Shown here: one piece after another, positions 1 through 11,912 of the stretch
Layout: each line of letters begins with the position of its first letter
Numbering within the stretch: the first letter of the stretch is position 1
Origin: Nymphaea colorata
Lineage: Eukaryota; Streptophyta; Magnoliopsida; Nymphaeales; Nymphaeaceae
Assembly: GCF_008831285.2 (NCBI RefSeq)
Contig: NC_045144.1
Span: forward strand, 8,285,886-8,349,885
Direction of reading: 5' to 3'
Length of the DNA: 64,000 bases
The notes under the pieces: model-generated
Database searches by the model: none
Told to the model about the DNA's origin: nothing
The model's input: the letters and a program-made list of their open reading frames with translations, nothing else
Position numbers and translations under genes: made by a program

Positions 1-617
1 TAAAACAATAGGCATTGGGACTCTTGGAGAAGAAAGAAGAGGATCTCTATGATAACTATATGGCCTAACAATCTCTTCTTTAACAAGAAAAGGGAGAAAT
101 AAATTGCATGAGGAAGGGGTGAAATATTCTAGGTGGTTCGGCCACTCGTGATTTCTTCATCCCTGGTAAAAAAAATTGATAATTTTAGAGATAAGAAGTT
201 ATAAATTGACTAATTAATTGTTCTCAAGCTACCTTCTCCACAATAAATGGCAATCTCATATAGTTCCTGCAATTGAAAAAAATGAAAGGACAATGAAATA
301 GTTAGATTGAACGCACGAACTATGAATATAATCAAGTATATTACTGAAACAAAGTTATATTACACAAATAAAACAATCACATACAACATAATGATCATAT
401 AAGTTTTTAATAAAGCCTTACTTGAGACATAATCTTTCCACATAAAAATAGAGATGTGATCACCACCAAGTTCATTGTTACTTCCACATGGTTGTGTTTG
501 TTGAATATTTTCGTGGTAGAGAGAAGAACTCACTAAGGCATCCAACAAAGTAGATTATTGGCGGATGGACTCAATTGCAAAAAAAAAAGCAAAACCTGTT
601 TCAAGAATAAAAAGGGC

Positions 618-623
<6 letters not shown>

Positions 624-650
<27 letters not shown>
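624..650. repeat. (GA)n microsatellite
   Basis: An uninterrupted run of about 13 GA dinucleotides. Confidence 0.95.
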
Positions 651-1857
651 TCACCTATCGATGGAAGAAGATCCCAGCACAATCCCACACTCAACAAGTC
701 CTCCTGCAAACGACCACAGATAAAGGATCTTTAGGAAGAGGAAAAGAGTAGGAGGAGAGAACAGATAATGAAAAGGAAGCAATAGGAGATGAAGTGGAGC
801 TGAGGCGACGTTGTCGAGGGAGGAGCTTCAATGGCTTGCGAATTGTTCCAAGGTAAACCACAGAACGAGTTAGAGCAAGGCAAGTATTTATGCCTACTGT
901 TCTGTTGTCGAGTCTAACCTTTGAGTTCTATTTCTGTCGTTTGAGTTATCATGAAAATTTTGGAACATGTTCTACTTGTTCCTAATTGTTTCATGCTTAT
1001 GAAACGACCTCTAAGTTTTGTTGCTCTTTAGGGACATATATTAGAATGAACTTGCGCCAAGGAAGATCCTGGGTTTGGCTTGACAACACCAAACTCATTA
1101 CAAGTAATCATTGGATGTGAAGGCACAGTATTGATATTGTTTGTCATGACATTCTCATCTTGAAGTGTTGAATCTTGAAGAGCCAAAGGAGCGACTATAG
1201 TATATTCATTTGTTGTATTATATTCTTCAATGCAAGGTGTGTCGCTAGTTAAGTTACAAAAATTTTATTGTATAAAACAAACTTCAATGGTGAATGGCGA
1301 GATCCACTTTGAAAAATCTGATCCTTGAGAATGATGAGCGTCAGCAACTACAGATTGAAACAAAGTACACACATAGGTGTAAAAGAGGCTGAAGTTTATG
1401 GTTAGTATCGTCCCTGAGGTTGTGGAAAACGTAAGATGTCAAATAAATGTTCGAATGGTTTACCAAAAAGTCTTTGAAAATGTGAATCTAAAAATGATAG
1501 AACTATTGGACAGCATGTACATGATCCAAACAGCGGCATTGAAGACTTCAACCCAGTGCTTAGTCAGAATAAGAGCTTCAAGGAGCATTGACAACTCAAT
1601 TCAACTATAGTGCAGGGTCGATGCTCAAAACCACCAAGATGGAAACAAGAGCAAAAAAATTCAAGAATCCCTTCAAATATCTTAAATTAGATATGTTAAT
1701 GGTTCCAATTTTTAATTTGATGTATTTTTTAACATATCCAATTTATTTAATGGGTTCAAATTTAAACTTGAATGTAAATTAAGAAATGTTTATACCACAT
1801 TTGAATCCGACTTTCAAATTCACATTTGTATATGATAAAAAAATCAAATTCATTCAA

Positions 1858-2110
1858 GGGACCTAGGCTTAACTGCTCAGCGATACTTCTTATACCGAAG
1901 GAGCCAAAAGTTCAAATCCCGTGGCCGTTGCTCCACTCCAGTTTGTTGTTTCTTTGACATGCAAATAATGACAAGTGTAATACTAAAATTGAGTCTCAAT
2001 AAATTGTAAGTTGACTCAGGTCCCGAAACAAGTCAAAACCTTTGAAGTATAATGGTACGATGGTGAGGGCTTTACTCCTAAGGAGGTTTCCTCTAAATGA
2101 ACTGTAAAAG
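1858..2110 (+). mobile_element. Possible tRNA-derived SINE
   Basis: The segment opens with a tRNA-like module. An A-box-like stretch (ctcagcgat context near 1876-1886) is followed about 25 bases later by a B-box-like AGTTCAAATCCC (about 1910-1921). This is the arrangement of an internal RNA polymerase III promoter. The downstream body shows no coding potential. The right end is not defined and no target duplication was found, so the SINE assignment is an inference from the two boxes only. Confidence 0.3.
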
Positions 2111-2294
2111 AAAAATTTACAACCAAATCCAATTTGATGCTAAAACGGGACAGTTTAAACTCTAAAGTAAGGGACTAAGTAAAGGTTTCATAATTTTTTT
2201 GAAGAAATTACAAAAAACCATGTAAAGAATGAGCCAATAACAAATAAGCGCCTAACTTTCTAAACACTTCAAAACCCAGCTAACTTTTCCATAA

Positions 2295-2520
2295 GGGCCC
2301 GTTTGATGGGCGGGTGAAATTTAACGCGGTAAGTTTACCATGGTAATTTTTTTTAGAAAAATTTAGTGGATGAAATTTCACCCTCTTCCAAAACGAGGAC
2401 CTGTTTGATTGTCGGGTGAAATTTAACGTGGTAAATTTAACCTTGTTTGATGAACATGAAGAATTTAACGTGGTAAATTTAACCCTGTTTGATGCACAGG
2501 AAAAATTTAACCTAGAAAAT
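2295..2520. repeat. Subterminal repeats at Harbinger left end
   Basis: The GTTTGAT...GAATTTAACGYGGTAA motif of the terminal repeat recurs about three more times within 230 bp (near 2403, 2444 and 2486), at roughly 40-bp spacing for the inner copies. Subterminal repeats are the usual binding targets of the Myb-like protein in this superfamily. Binding here is an inference. Confidence 0.6.
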
Positions 2521-3081
2521 GTTGTTTTTTTTCTCCTCCCCAATCTGACGTTGGAAGGAGTACGAATGTGATCTTCCAAAACAACAAAAGATCACCACTC
2601 AAATAAATGCCACAAAAGCTTGTGTCAAGAAGCCGAAACATCTAACGAGAAAGATCATCACCTTATCACTGGTTCTTATATGTCCAGATTACCCAAACAC
2701 ACCACCAAACGAGAAAAATCATCACCTCATGGAACCACCACCAAGCCAAAACCAATAAACAAAAAATGGACTGCAGAACCCATATATTTCTTCATGAATC
2801 ATCCCAAAACAAATCACCATACAGCCAGTTCATTAAGAGACGACCATTCACACGATATATGTAACAAAAAGCAAAAAGAAATATCCAGCAACACCTTACA
2901 ACAAAAAGCACCTTCTTGAGAGCATCTACAACTGCAAAAGTTATATATTTGTTCCCAAAAGCATTAAACAAAAATTGTTGACGAAATGAACTTTAAAAGC
3001 ATAACAAAGTTTTATCCACAAAAGTTACATGAGTACGAATCCACAAAAGAGTGTATTTTCTACTAAGAAGAAAAAAAAAGT

Positions 3082-4797
3082 TTAATGAGTACATATCCAA
3101 CAAAGAAAACATGTAATCACAAAACAAGTAATCCAACATTTGTGGCTGCACTTCCGTTCTTCAAACTTCGTGTCTTCTATATCTTGCTTTGCGATGACAT
3201 CTTCAATGAGTGGAGACTTGCGTACTTGCACACCATACTTGTTCTGGAAATACTCATGCATGTGATTTTCTGCTACTTCTAATGAATCAAACGATCTGAA
3301 GATGGCACCCTTGTACCGATAGACTAATGGTTGGCACCGCTCCCAGCTGTCATATATGTCTCGCCCACGCCCTTCGAAAACCACATAGTACTTTTGGCAG
3401 GGCATCATCTTCGTTGTCCTGTTGAAAAGAAAACAAATGTCAGACAATCAAACTGAAGAAGTTGTCAACATTTATAAACAAACTTACTATTCAATTGATA
3501 ATCTGTAAACATTTGAGATGATATAGCTGCTCTCAAAGCATTGTTGCTTCCTCGCTGATGTGTTTGGCTTGCAATTTCAGGTTCGCTTAAGACAAAGTTA
3601 TCAGTCGAAGGTGCATCTTCATCATCAAATTGCTCGGCATTTGGATTGTGTTCAATTATGAAGTTGTGCAATACACATGTAGCAAGAACGATTTGAGCTT
3701 GTTTTTGGAATGGATACTGAACTTGCATTTTCAATATTGAAAAACGACCTTTCAACATGCCAAAAGTTCTTTCTACTGTATTTCGAAGTGATGAATGCCT
3801 ATGGTTGAATAATTCTTCTTCTGTTCTAGGTGAGCGTGCTCCCCGAGTGTTAAACTCAGACATATGATAACGATGTCCTCGATAAGGTGTAAGCAAACCG
3901 ACAATGTTTGGATACCCCCCATCAGCCAGATAAAATTTTCCTACAATTGAACAAAATTTATTTATACATTGATACATGCTTCTTAAAAGAGTGAATTGGT
4001 TGGTGGAACTACGTACCTTCTGGGACAACAAATGGGTCTGTTTCATGATCTAGTGCATTGTACAATACTCTTGAGTCTGTTGCACTTCCTTCCCATCCAG
4101 CCAAAACGTAGTGGAATCTAGTATCTAATCCGACTACAGCCATGACGTTTTGAGAAACGAAACCTTTTCTATTGCGAAACCTTGCTTGATCTGAAGCTGG
4201 GACCCATGCAGGTATATGTGTGTCATCGATTGCTCCTAAACAATTCTATATGACAAGGCAACTAGTTAGTCATGTTGTAGTTTGTCTTGTTGTATGTGTC
4301 ATGTTGAGTTCAAGATGATGAAATTACCTCAAAATATGGAAAGAATCGTTTAGAATGTCGAATATGTGCTGGCATCATCTCATCAGTATACATATCGCTC
4401 GTAGCACTAGGCTGACATATTTACTTATTGTTTGTCCGGAATGTTGAAACGTATTTTGAACAGCACGATTCCGTTCATTATGTCCAATTGTCAAAAGCAA
4501 TATAGCTACTTGTTCTTCTACGGTAATGTCACGAGCATCCTCCAACAAATTTCTATCCCTTAGAATGTTACACAGTCTCATATATGTATGCCCTTTCATA
4601 CGGAGTAAGTCCAAACAATTTCTAGGATGACCGTGAAGCATAAGTTGGACAAAAGATGTACCAGCATCTCGAAATGGATGAACAATCCTCCTAGATGATG
4701 GTTGGTCTTTTAACCAAAAGAAGACGAACACAAAAACCATTCGAATGATGAAAAGCACTCGTTCATTGTCATCATCGAACATGTCAACATCAATCAT
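3082..4797 (-). pseudogene. Harbinger DDE nuclease with C-terminal RNase H1 hybrid-binding-like domain
   Basis: This is the HARBI1/ALP1-like nuclease (DDE_Tnp_4) that cuts and joins the transposon. Splice-consistent exons on the minus strand are 4797-4328, 4245-4017, 3940-3488 and 3418-3082. The first exon carries the N-terminal helix-turn-helix region. Catalytic positions are visible: GAIDDTHIP (first Asp), GWEGSATDSR (second Asp) and NTVERTFGMLKGRF (Glu). After SSQMFTDYQLN, a GT-AG intron of 69 bp (3419-3487) joins in frame to an exon encoding KYYVVFEGRGRDIYDSW and GAIFRSFDSLEVAE. Those match the viroplasmin/RNase H1 hybrid-binding fold, which grips RNA-DNA duplexes. Exon 1 has an apparent frameshift near 4390-4400: the nuclease-like reading continues in another frame to the donor at 4327. 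The copy is therefore probably inactive. Alternatively the last exon is a separate small gene. Confidence 0.75.
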
Positions 4798-5044
4798 TTT
4801 GACTAAACCGCATGTACATGTAAGGTGCTTTATTGAATAACATAATTTCCAACATGTGTTTCAGCACAACAAAAAAGAAAGGATTGCAGGACAAGATCAT
4901 AATGAAGAACAAAAACAGATTGCTTCAATAACAACAATTTCACACTACATGGAAGATCATGAAATTATAAGTAAAACATACAACAAATGTTATTGTGCCA
5001 AATGAATCATACAAATAATTCTACTAACAAATATGGAATCTTAC

Positions 5045-6018
5045 CTATAAATCACCAAGTCTACGTGACAACCATGTTAGCCGGTCTTCAGGTGGAACGT
5101 TGAGAAAGATCATGAAATTTGTTCCCTCTCCTAACAGGTCCAGACTCAGCAGTCTTGTATGACTATCTAGTAGCCCTGTGTCCACCATCTCTTGTAAAAT
5201 TTCACAACATTTGGCATATTGAAACCCTCTAGAAGTATGTGTTAGGGCGTCCACATTTTTAGCTATACCATTCAACAAATTGTAATACATGTCATCATTG
5301 GTTGACATGTTCCGTTTTGACCTACGTGTACTTGTATTGGTTGTCGGATTCTCAGTTGTAGGAGTTGTAGGTAGTGGCGATTGTAGGGGTGTACCATCAT
5401 TTGGCGTCTGTGTAAATGACTGTTCACTATCAAACTGCATGTACGAAGGTGAATTCTGGAAAGCAGGTGTACATGGGAGTGGTTCAGTCTCAGCTTCTAG
5501 CACGTTGTTTAATGTTACTGCGTTTTGCCCAGTTGCATGAGATTCGCCATATACCTCGGTGAACTCATCATAGTATCTCCATACTTTTGGCCCTCTGTAC
5601 TTTTTCCTATTTGGATATTTCTGAAAAAATTCATGTGTTCAAATATTGCACAAGCAAATACAAGTGAGACAAAACCTAACAGAATTAATTTTATAATTTA
5701 CCTGAACATAGTCGTTCCATACTTGGGGGTCGCATTTGTTAATTGGGTCGTAGTCAAACCCACTTGTGTTCAACATTTCTTTCATCACTGTCAAGTTGGG
5801 TTTGGAATACTTCAATTTGTTTTTATTTTGTCTTTCGTGAATTCTGGACCGAATCTATCCATCATTCCTTTTTCAATAGCTGTGTATGCTTTGGGCTTCA
5901 AACCTCCGCCGGATTTCATGCCAGGTATGCGTGACTGCTCCACAAGAAACTGGACTATGTGGTCCATTTGTGGTTCAGTCCACGTAAGATTTTCTCTTGA
6001 ATGACCGCTGTCTTCCAT
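5045..6018 (-). pseudogene. Myb/SANT-like Harbinger accessory protein, frameshifted
   Basis: This is the second protein of PIF/Harbinger elements. It binds the transposon ends and brings in the nuclease. The ATG is at 6018. The N-terminal region LTWTEPQMDHIVQFLVEQ, with later conserved positions (KPKAYTAI, MLNTSGFDYD, DPQVWNDYV), is the Myb/SANT-like domain found in L10-interacting-MYB proteins. The frame breaks in a five-T run at 5820-5824 (plus strand), where a one-base length change restores the conserved reading. A GT-AG intron (5621-5701) then joins to an exon running to the stop at 5045. That exon encodes a Ser/Thr/Pro/Asn-rich linker, a basic RRSKR patch and a helical C-terminus. The gene is divergent in protein type but co-oriented with the nuclease 3' to it, as in related elements. 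Confidence 0.75.
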
Positions 6019-8094
6019 GGTAACATTTTGTATAATAATTCTTCACAGTAACAGTTTTATAAATCTAACATGAACAACAGTTGTACGAGAAACATTTTAA
6101 AACATGACATTAATAATTCTATATCATTATAAAACAAAACAAAGAGATATTTTAAACTGTCGTTCATAACAATTGTGTAAATTTTCACTTGTTCAGCAAC
6201 AAACCGACACAGTTAAAATCAATTGAAACGCTAGAAAAACATTCCACTAGATGACCAAAGGATCCAGTTAAAACCAACAAAGGATGGTAATTTCAAAAGA
6301 AAAATGAACATGCAAGCAAGCATATGGAATGCATGATGAAGCTACAATCGGAACCATAAATACATAAATGATGTAATAAAACTACTGATGGAAAATAATG
6401 AACATGTGTGACAACATAAGCCACCTCAAAGAAGTGAAGGTCCACATACATCGAATCTAAACATCAGTAATACAAAGTCAGAAACTAATTCACCTTGTTT
6501 CTGAACAACTGGATGCAAAAAAAAAAGTCAAAAACATTGAAAAAATGGCTGTTCATTTCAGTATGGATTGCCAATATACAATCCATAAGATCTAACCTTC
6601 CATTGTCTGCACAAGCTTCTTAAAATACACATAAAGAAGTATGGAAGGCAAGAAACAATCATTTTCTTTAAAGAATGAGAAAAGGATCCTCATGCACCTC
6701 AGGTAGATGTTATAAATCGATGAGATTACTCCCCTTGTTAATGTGTATTTGCTCTAGTTAGGAGAATCCTTTCAAATGACAATCAAACAAGGATTTTGAG
6801 CACGATATTGATAGAAAAGATTAACATGCATCCCTGTTTCTAAAGAAGAATAGTATGCATCTAAAAATTATATAAGAACCTTAGCCTTATTGGTTAAGAC
6901 ACATGCATTTCAAGTGTGCATCAGGCCAGATATCTATTAAGCTTCGAGGTCCCCACCCAAACACAGGTCAGTTTGGGGCTTAGGCCCAAAAATGACAGTG
7001 CCCAAACAAAAGCTGGCCTGGTTCTGTTACAAAAATTAACAGCCATGGCATGGTGCAACCAAATAAAAGCATCCAAATCTCCCATTGCAATGATCTCCAA
7101 GAGCCTGTCAGAAAAGTGTTTCAGCCTTGGAATGATAGAATATATGCATTCAGGTGGGCTACCGTTGTTTCCTCCTGCTATTTTTCCATTACAAAATGAG
7201 CAACTTTCTTTGTTTCCTCCTGCTATTTTTTCATTACAAAATGAGCAAGTTTCTATGTTCTTTCTGGAAATGAAAGCACACATGCAAACTATTGAATAAC
7301 TTCCACAAAGAAAAGAAAAATAGCATCCGCACGGCAGCAGGAAATTTCTCATTAGAAGCTGCCCGGCATTATGAACTAAGACGTTTTCCAATCACACAAT
7401 TTAACCTTAGCAATATCAGTTTAGAACTTCAAAATACAGGCAGAAATCAAATGGAATCAAAGGAGCGAACTGTTAATGTAAAGCATTGTGTGTGTTGCAT
7501 GGAAAATCCTTCTTCCGGGATGTTGAATAGCAGCAAATGTGTAAGCGCTCACATAGTTTAGTAAGACTGAAATGACGCCAATCAATTTTTAGGTTTTGAG
7601 AAAGGGAGAAAGGGAAGGCAAGAGAGAAAGGGAGAAAGGTTTTCTGGATCATTAGCGCCACAACACGCAAGGAAAAAATGAAAACAATAGAACCACAACA
7701 TGCATGAGCAAAAAGGAAAACAGCATACTAAGGAAAACGCCCAAATCTCGAAGAAGGAGAAGCGAGAGAGATAGAGAGACTCACAGCAGAGGGGGACAAG
7801 CAAAGAGGAAAACGCCCAAATCTCTGCGTATGTCTTCCCTGCCATACAGAACATCATCTTAGGACATAAGAGAAAGGGAGAAAGGGAAGGCATCAGATAG
7901 AGAAAGGGAGAAAGCATACCGACGGAAGAGCAGAGAGGCGATGGCGGAGATGCGACGGTGCAACGGAGAGGATAATGCGCAGCAGCGACGGTGGGAGTGA
8001 ACGCTTATGCCACGGTGAGAAGCAGGAGGGACGAGGAGCAGCGGAGGGAAGTCGGGTTGCTTGAGCGCCCGAAACAAAAACTCGAGCTGTTGAA
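6019..8094. other. Non-coding upstream region of the Harbinger element
   Basis: About 2 kb between the Myb-like start and the right end. It is AT-rich, with no supported gene. Around 6880-6960 there is a weak tRNA-like pair of boxes (TTATTGGTTAAGA and a GAGGTCCCC stretch) that could be an inserted SINE. A short tandem duplication lies at 7166-7255. Confidence 0.5.
7166..7255. repeat. 45-bp tandem duplication
   Basis: Two adjacent 45-bp units, 7166-7210 and 7211-7255, both starting TGTTTCCTCCTGC and differing at only a few bases. They lie inside the Harbinger element. Confidence 0.85.
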
Positions 8095-8268
8095 ATTTCA
8101 ACCGCTCGAAAGTCAGAGCTCGGGGCTCGGACTTTTGAGCGGTTGAAATTTCGACCGCTCTCTTTTATAGAAAATGAGAGAAATTTTATTGTGTTTGATG
8201 GTTGTTTCGTCGGGCGGGCGCACCCGCCCGTACACATTTCAACCGCGGGCCCCATTTACCTCGGGGCC
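8095..8268. repeat. Palindromic subterminal region, Harbinger right end
   Basis: The motif GAGCGGTTGAAATTTC with its complement recurs around 8090-8160, and CGGGCGGGCG/CACCCGCCCG forms a 20-bp near-perfect palindrome at about 8211-8230. The region is GC-rich compared with its AT-rich surroundings. Hairpins of this type are common at DNA transposon ends. Confidence 0.6.
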
Positions 8269-8487
8269 TAAAATTAGCAAACAACAGTCAGAGAAAAACA
8301 CTAAAATGTTCGATCAAATGACAAATTTGTCCTTACTAAAAGTTCTTTTTCGAAAATAAAAATATATATATATATATATCGCCCCCTGGCTGGGCGGCTA
8401 GGGGCAACGGCGGCGAGGGACGCTGCAGTTTCCGGCACTAGAAAGGAAAGGAAATCGTCTACGACCCTCTGTTGCTAGCACGACTTT

Positions 8488-8875
8488 CTAGCAAGCAACG
8501 TGACCCCCAAATCTCCACAAACAAAGTATCAGGACACCATGAGAGTAAGCCATGTATCCAGCAACAGGATTGCTATCAGGGAAACCGGATAACTCATGGA
8601 GAGCATTGAAGCAAGTTGAGGACGCGATCGAGAAGCATACACCATCCACTCTTTTCTGACCCGACGAAGGCATTATCTTCCAGAATGGATTCTTCTGGAG
8701 TGAAGACGGGTTTCTTGAGCGGATTCAGGGTAGCGGCGCGAAGAATGGAGTTTGAAAGAAACGAGTTTCGGGAAGTCGGTGGGGTGATGTGAGGGGGAAC
8801 GGGGGACGCCGAGGGTAGGGCGACGAGAGGAAGATGTGGCGGCGAGAGGTATGGAGCGGACAGCTTTGAGCCCAT
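8488..8875 (-). other. Possible exon fragment with transit-peptide-like N-terminus
   Basis: A GC-rich stretch. From an ATG at 8875 the minus strand encodes about 93 residues, rich in Ser, Pro, Leu and Ala, beginning MGSKLSAPYLSPPHLPL and including NPLKKPVFTPEESILEDNAF. The composition resembles an organelle transit peptide followed by a folded start. A second frame overlaps its 3' part (8673-8488). No family was recognised and no continuing exon was found before the Harbinger element 220 bp downstream. It may be a first exon, a gene relic or chance. Confidence 0.25.
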
Positions 8876-8879
8876 TTCT

Positions 8880-9358
8880 ATAACGTAAATTCCTTGTTTA
8901 AATAAATAGTGATAGCAATTTCATTAATATATACGTGTGGACCATTAGACAAATACTTATTAATCCAATTAGATATTTATTCAAAACCAATTTTAAATCC
9001 ATAATTTCTTAAAGCCGAATCCGATCCAATTTGTTAATCAAAAGTAAATTCTTTTTTTCATATCCGACTTATTTTGGGTCGTCCGATCGAGTATTCTATT
9101 CAAACTCAAATTTGACATTCTTGTTCTAAATGTATCTCATTAAGATCCTCCAAACCTTTACAAATAAAATGAAAACCTCCTAACATTAACACCAAATTAG
9201 AGCTTGATCAGTTTTTAAATATTTATAAAAAATTTGACCGCAACTAAAAATTGAGAGAAAACAGTTAAAAAAGACTTTTTAAATATTTCTAAAAATTTGA
9301 CCTCAACAACAAATTGTGAGAAATTAGTAAAAAAAATAGACCCCTCTCTCTCTCTCTC

Positions 9359-9408
<50 letters not shown>

Positions 9409-10818
9409 CATGGCTCTTAAAGGATGGGGTAGCTCACCAGCAACCTGAAGTTCATTTTTTCATATCTTTCTAGCACATTACTTCGACACGCCATACACGT
9501 TCGACACATTGTTTTCAGGTTTCAGATGGTTTAAAACAGTGAGGCTTTTTTAAGCTTCAAATGACAGTTTTTTTTTCTTTTTGAAAAAACACCATACATT
9601 TTGAAACAATTAATTTTGGCGAGAAAGAAACAAGTGGTCAAAATCGTAAAAATAAATGCAAAAAAATGAAATTAAAAAACTGATAACTAAAAACTATAAA
9701 AAACAAGAAAAACGATGAAAAAAAATAAAAAAGAAACAGAAAACAAAGAAATGTTCACACTTTTTTTGGTTTTGGAGTTTTTCGAAAAAACATGTTTTTA
9801 ACATGCTTTAACACGATATTTTGGAAAAGAAATAAAAGAGTTTTTTGCGGCTATGCCATCAACACAATTGTTGTTATTCCTCATTTGGGGTATCTTCATT
9901 CATTCAGTCATTCCTGCGGTGTACAGGTTTGTCTAACCAACCAGGTCTGGGACACACCATTTTGCAGCTTCCATTGGAAGCCTCCCCATCCTCCATGAAC
10001 ACATCATCTGCATAGGGCGCACAGGACTCCAAGCGAAAGCCTTGCCACTACTTAGCGTGCTAACAGAATAAGTCGGATAAAATATGTTAGCACGGGCAAG
10101 CTAGCCAGCCAATGAGTTCTCTCTCCCATAATAGTAACAGTATCCAGATGATGAGCTCTAAGAATCTTATTGTAGATTGCAGAGGTTAAATCAATTTCCT
10201 TATGACCAACCTGATTTCATGAAGTCACCACGAACAAATCCTTGCAAAAAGAACAGCAGAAAACCAAAGCAAATGACAACCCAAAATTGATAATTGTCAT
10301 TGCAAACAATCTGTTCACTATATATACCAAGCCAAAATTAGATAATAACAATAAAAATGCAAGTAATCATCCGGAGTTAACAAAATCAACAAGCCTCAAT
10401 TGGGTTTCTCCAGAAAAACGTAACAAAAAATCTCTCCCTGCAGCAAGATGAATGCACCAACTTAACTGCCAGCTCAATCTAATTCAAGAAACGTTCCTGC
10501 GTAGGGGTTACCCCAATACTGCCAGTTCAATCTATTGGGCAGGAAACCCATAAAGAGAAAAGACTCCTAAGCCACCCTTTATCAATTTGGGGAAAAATAA
10601 CAAAATCACTCGTTACCTTGAAGTGCTCTAGAATGAATTCTATTGAAGATAACAATAGTAATTCTAAAATAATAATTTATCACCAAAGGTCGAATGGGTG
10701 CTTGAAGCCTTGAATCATTTTTAGAAGCATTCACACCAACACTGAAGATATTACGAGGTTGGATAATTTCACCAACTTTTCTGTCACCTCAGCAGAATGG
10801 GAAGCCAATACAATCCCC
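8880..10818. other. Intergenic DNA downstream of the G3BP-like gene
   Basis: AT-rich sequence with no supported gene. It contains a (CT)n/(TA)n compound microsatellite at 9344-9407. The last part (roughly 10200-10818) should include the 3' UTR of the G3BP-like gene read on the minus strand; no poly(A) site was pinned down. Confidence 0.5.
9344..9407. repeat. (CT)n(TA)n compound microsatellite
   Basis: A CT run (9344-9360) passes into about 23 TA units (9362-9407). Confidence 0.95.
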
Positions 10819-11841
10819 TCATGCAGTGGATCCTGCACCAGCATAACGACTCGCCCTGCCATTGCCATTTTGATCAGTGTGCTGAGAACTATCACCTCCC
10901 CGTCCAGATGTGCCCCAGCCACGTGCATTGCCAACCTCACCTCTCCCATAACCCCGTCCGCCAAAATTACCACGACCTCTTTGTCCATCATTTCGGAACC
11001 CACCTCTTCCTGGAGCAAACCGGCCCCCTCTCCCACTACCTGTGGAGTCAAGAGAAGCAGATGATCTACACCAAACCAAAGAAACCAATGGGAACAATTA
11101 AGGTTAAATGAGAGAACTTGCTCACTTCGGGCTGTAGAAGTTGTTCTCTTCTCCTCCACAAAGCACTGCCGCCCGCCAATCATAACAGGAGAAGCCTGAG
11201 AGCGTAAAAAAAAAAAAGAAAAAAGAAAACGTTAGCATATATAGATTAATGAACAACAGCAAGCATGCAACATAAAAATTCAAGACATCAAACAATCACA
11301 GCTTCAGATCCCGGCAATAAGCTAATGCAAGTTACATTGTGAAAGGGACAGAAAGATAGGCGCACCTCAGTAGTGCAACAACAGTTAAAACATCCACAAC
11401 AAGCAAAAAAGTGAAGGAATAAATAACCTCCGTCTCATGAGCATGCAAAAGGATCACCGCATCTAAGGCTGTGCGTGCAGAAAATAAGTCGGGTGAGTCG
11501 GGATGTGTTGGATTCTAAGATCCAGGGCCACCAAAGACAGGGAGGACCTGGTCCCACTCCCATTTGGAGGGAGTGGTTATACCTCTCGTCCTCTCTTGTA
11601 TGCACAAGTTATACCTCTCGTCCTCTCTTGTATGCACAAGGACAGTAGGAAAGATAGAGAGAGAGCGACTCCCTCTACCATACATGCTCTTTTGTACAAA
11701 GGAGAACCCTCTTGCTAGGATTCTCTCAACTCTAAGAGAAAGAACACCAGAGTCGTGGCCATTTAACAAAATTGAGGCAAGAGACACATCTGGAGTTTCA
11801 ACATCACATGGGTGTGGGTGTAGGTATTGGTGCAAAGGATG

Positions 11842-11912
<71 letters not shown>

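Larger units (their letters stand above)
1..2294. other. Intergenic DNA left of the Harbinger element
   Basis: AT-rich plant intergenic sequence. I see no open frame with recognisable protein similarity and no splice-consistent exon set on either strand. It holds a GA microsatellite (624-650) and a possible SINE (about 1858-2110). The short open frames at 1398-1782 show no domain and fit chance. Confidence 0.6.
2295..8268 (-). mobile_element. PIF/Harbinger DNA transposon, about 6 kb
   Basis: The element encodes the two proteins diagnostic of PIF/Harbinger: a DDE nuclease (3082-4797) and a Myb/SANT-like DNA-binding protein (5045-6018), both read on the minus strand. The left end begins GGGCCCGTTTGATGG directly after TAA (2292-2294). 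The right end candidate finishes GGGGCC directly before TAA (8269-8271). That gives the 3-bp TWA-type target duplication typical of the superfamily. The terminal inverted repeats are short and imperfect; an alternative match, CGGGCCCC, lies about 15 bp inside the right end. Both protein genes carry an apparent frameshift, so this copy is probably non-autonomous. About 2.2 kb of non-coding DNA lies upstream of the Myb gene. Family identity is secure; the exact right boundary is less so. Confidence 0.8.

Noticed and set aside
5289-6004. Plus-strand open frames opposite the Myb-like gene
   Set aside because: Antisense shadows of the Myb/SANT-like protein; no domain.
10731-11183. Open frame on the minus strand overlapping the G3BP-like RGG exon
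   Set aside because: It is a wrong-frame reading through an intron and exon. The RGG frame is supported by splice phase and composition.
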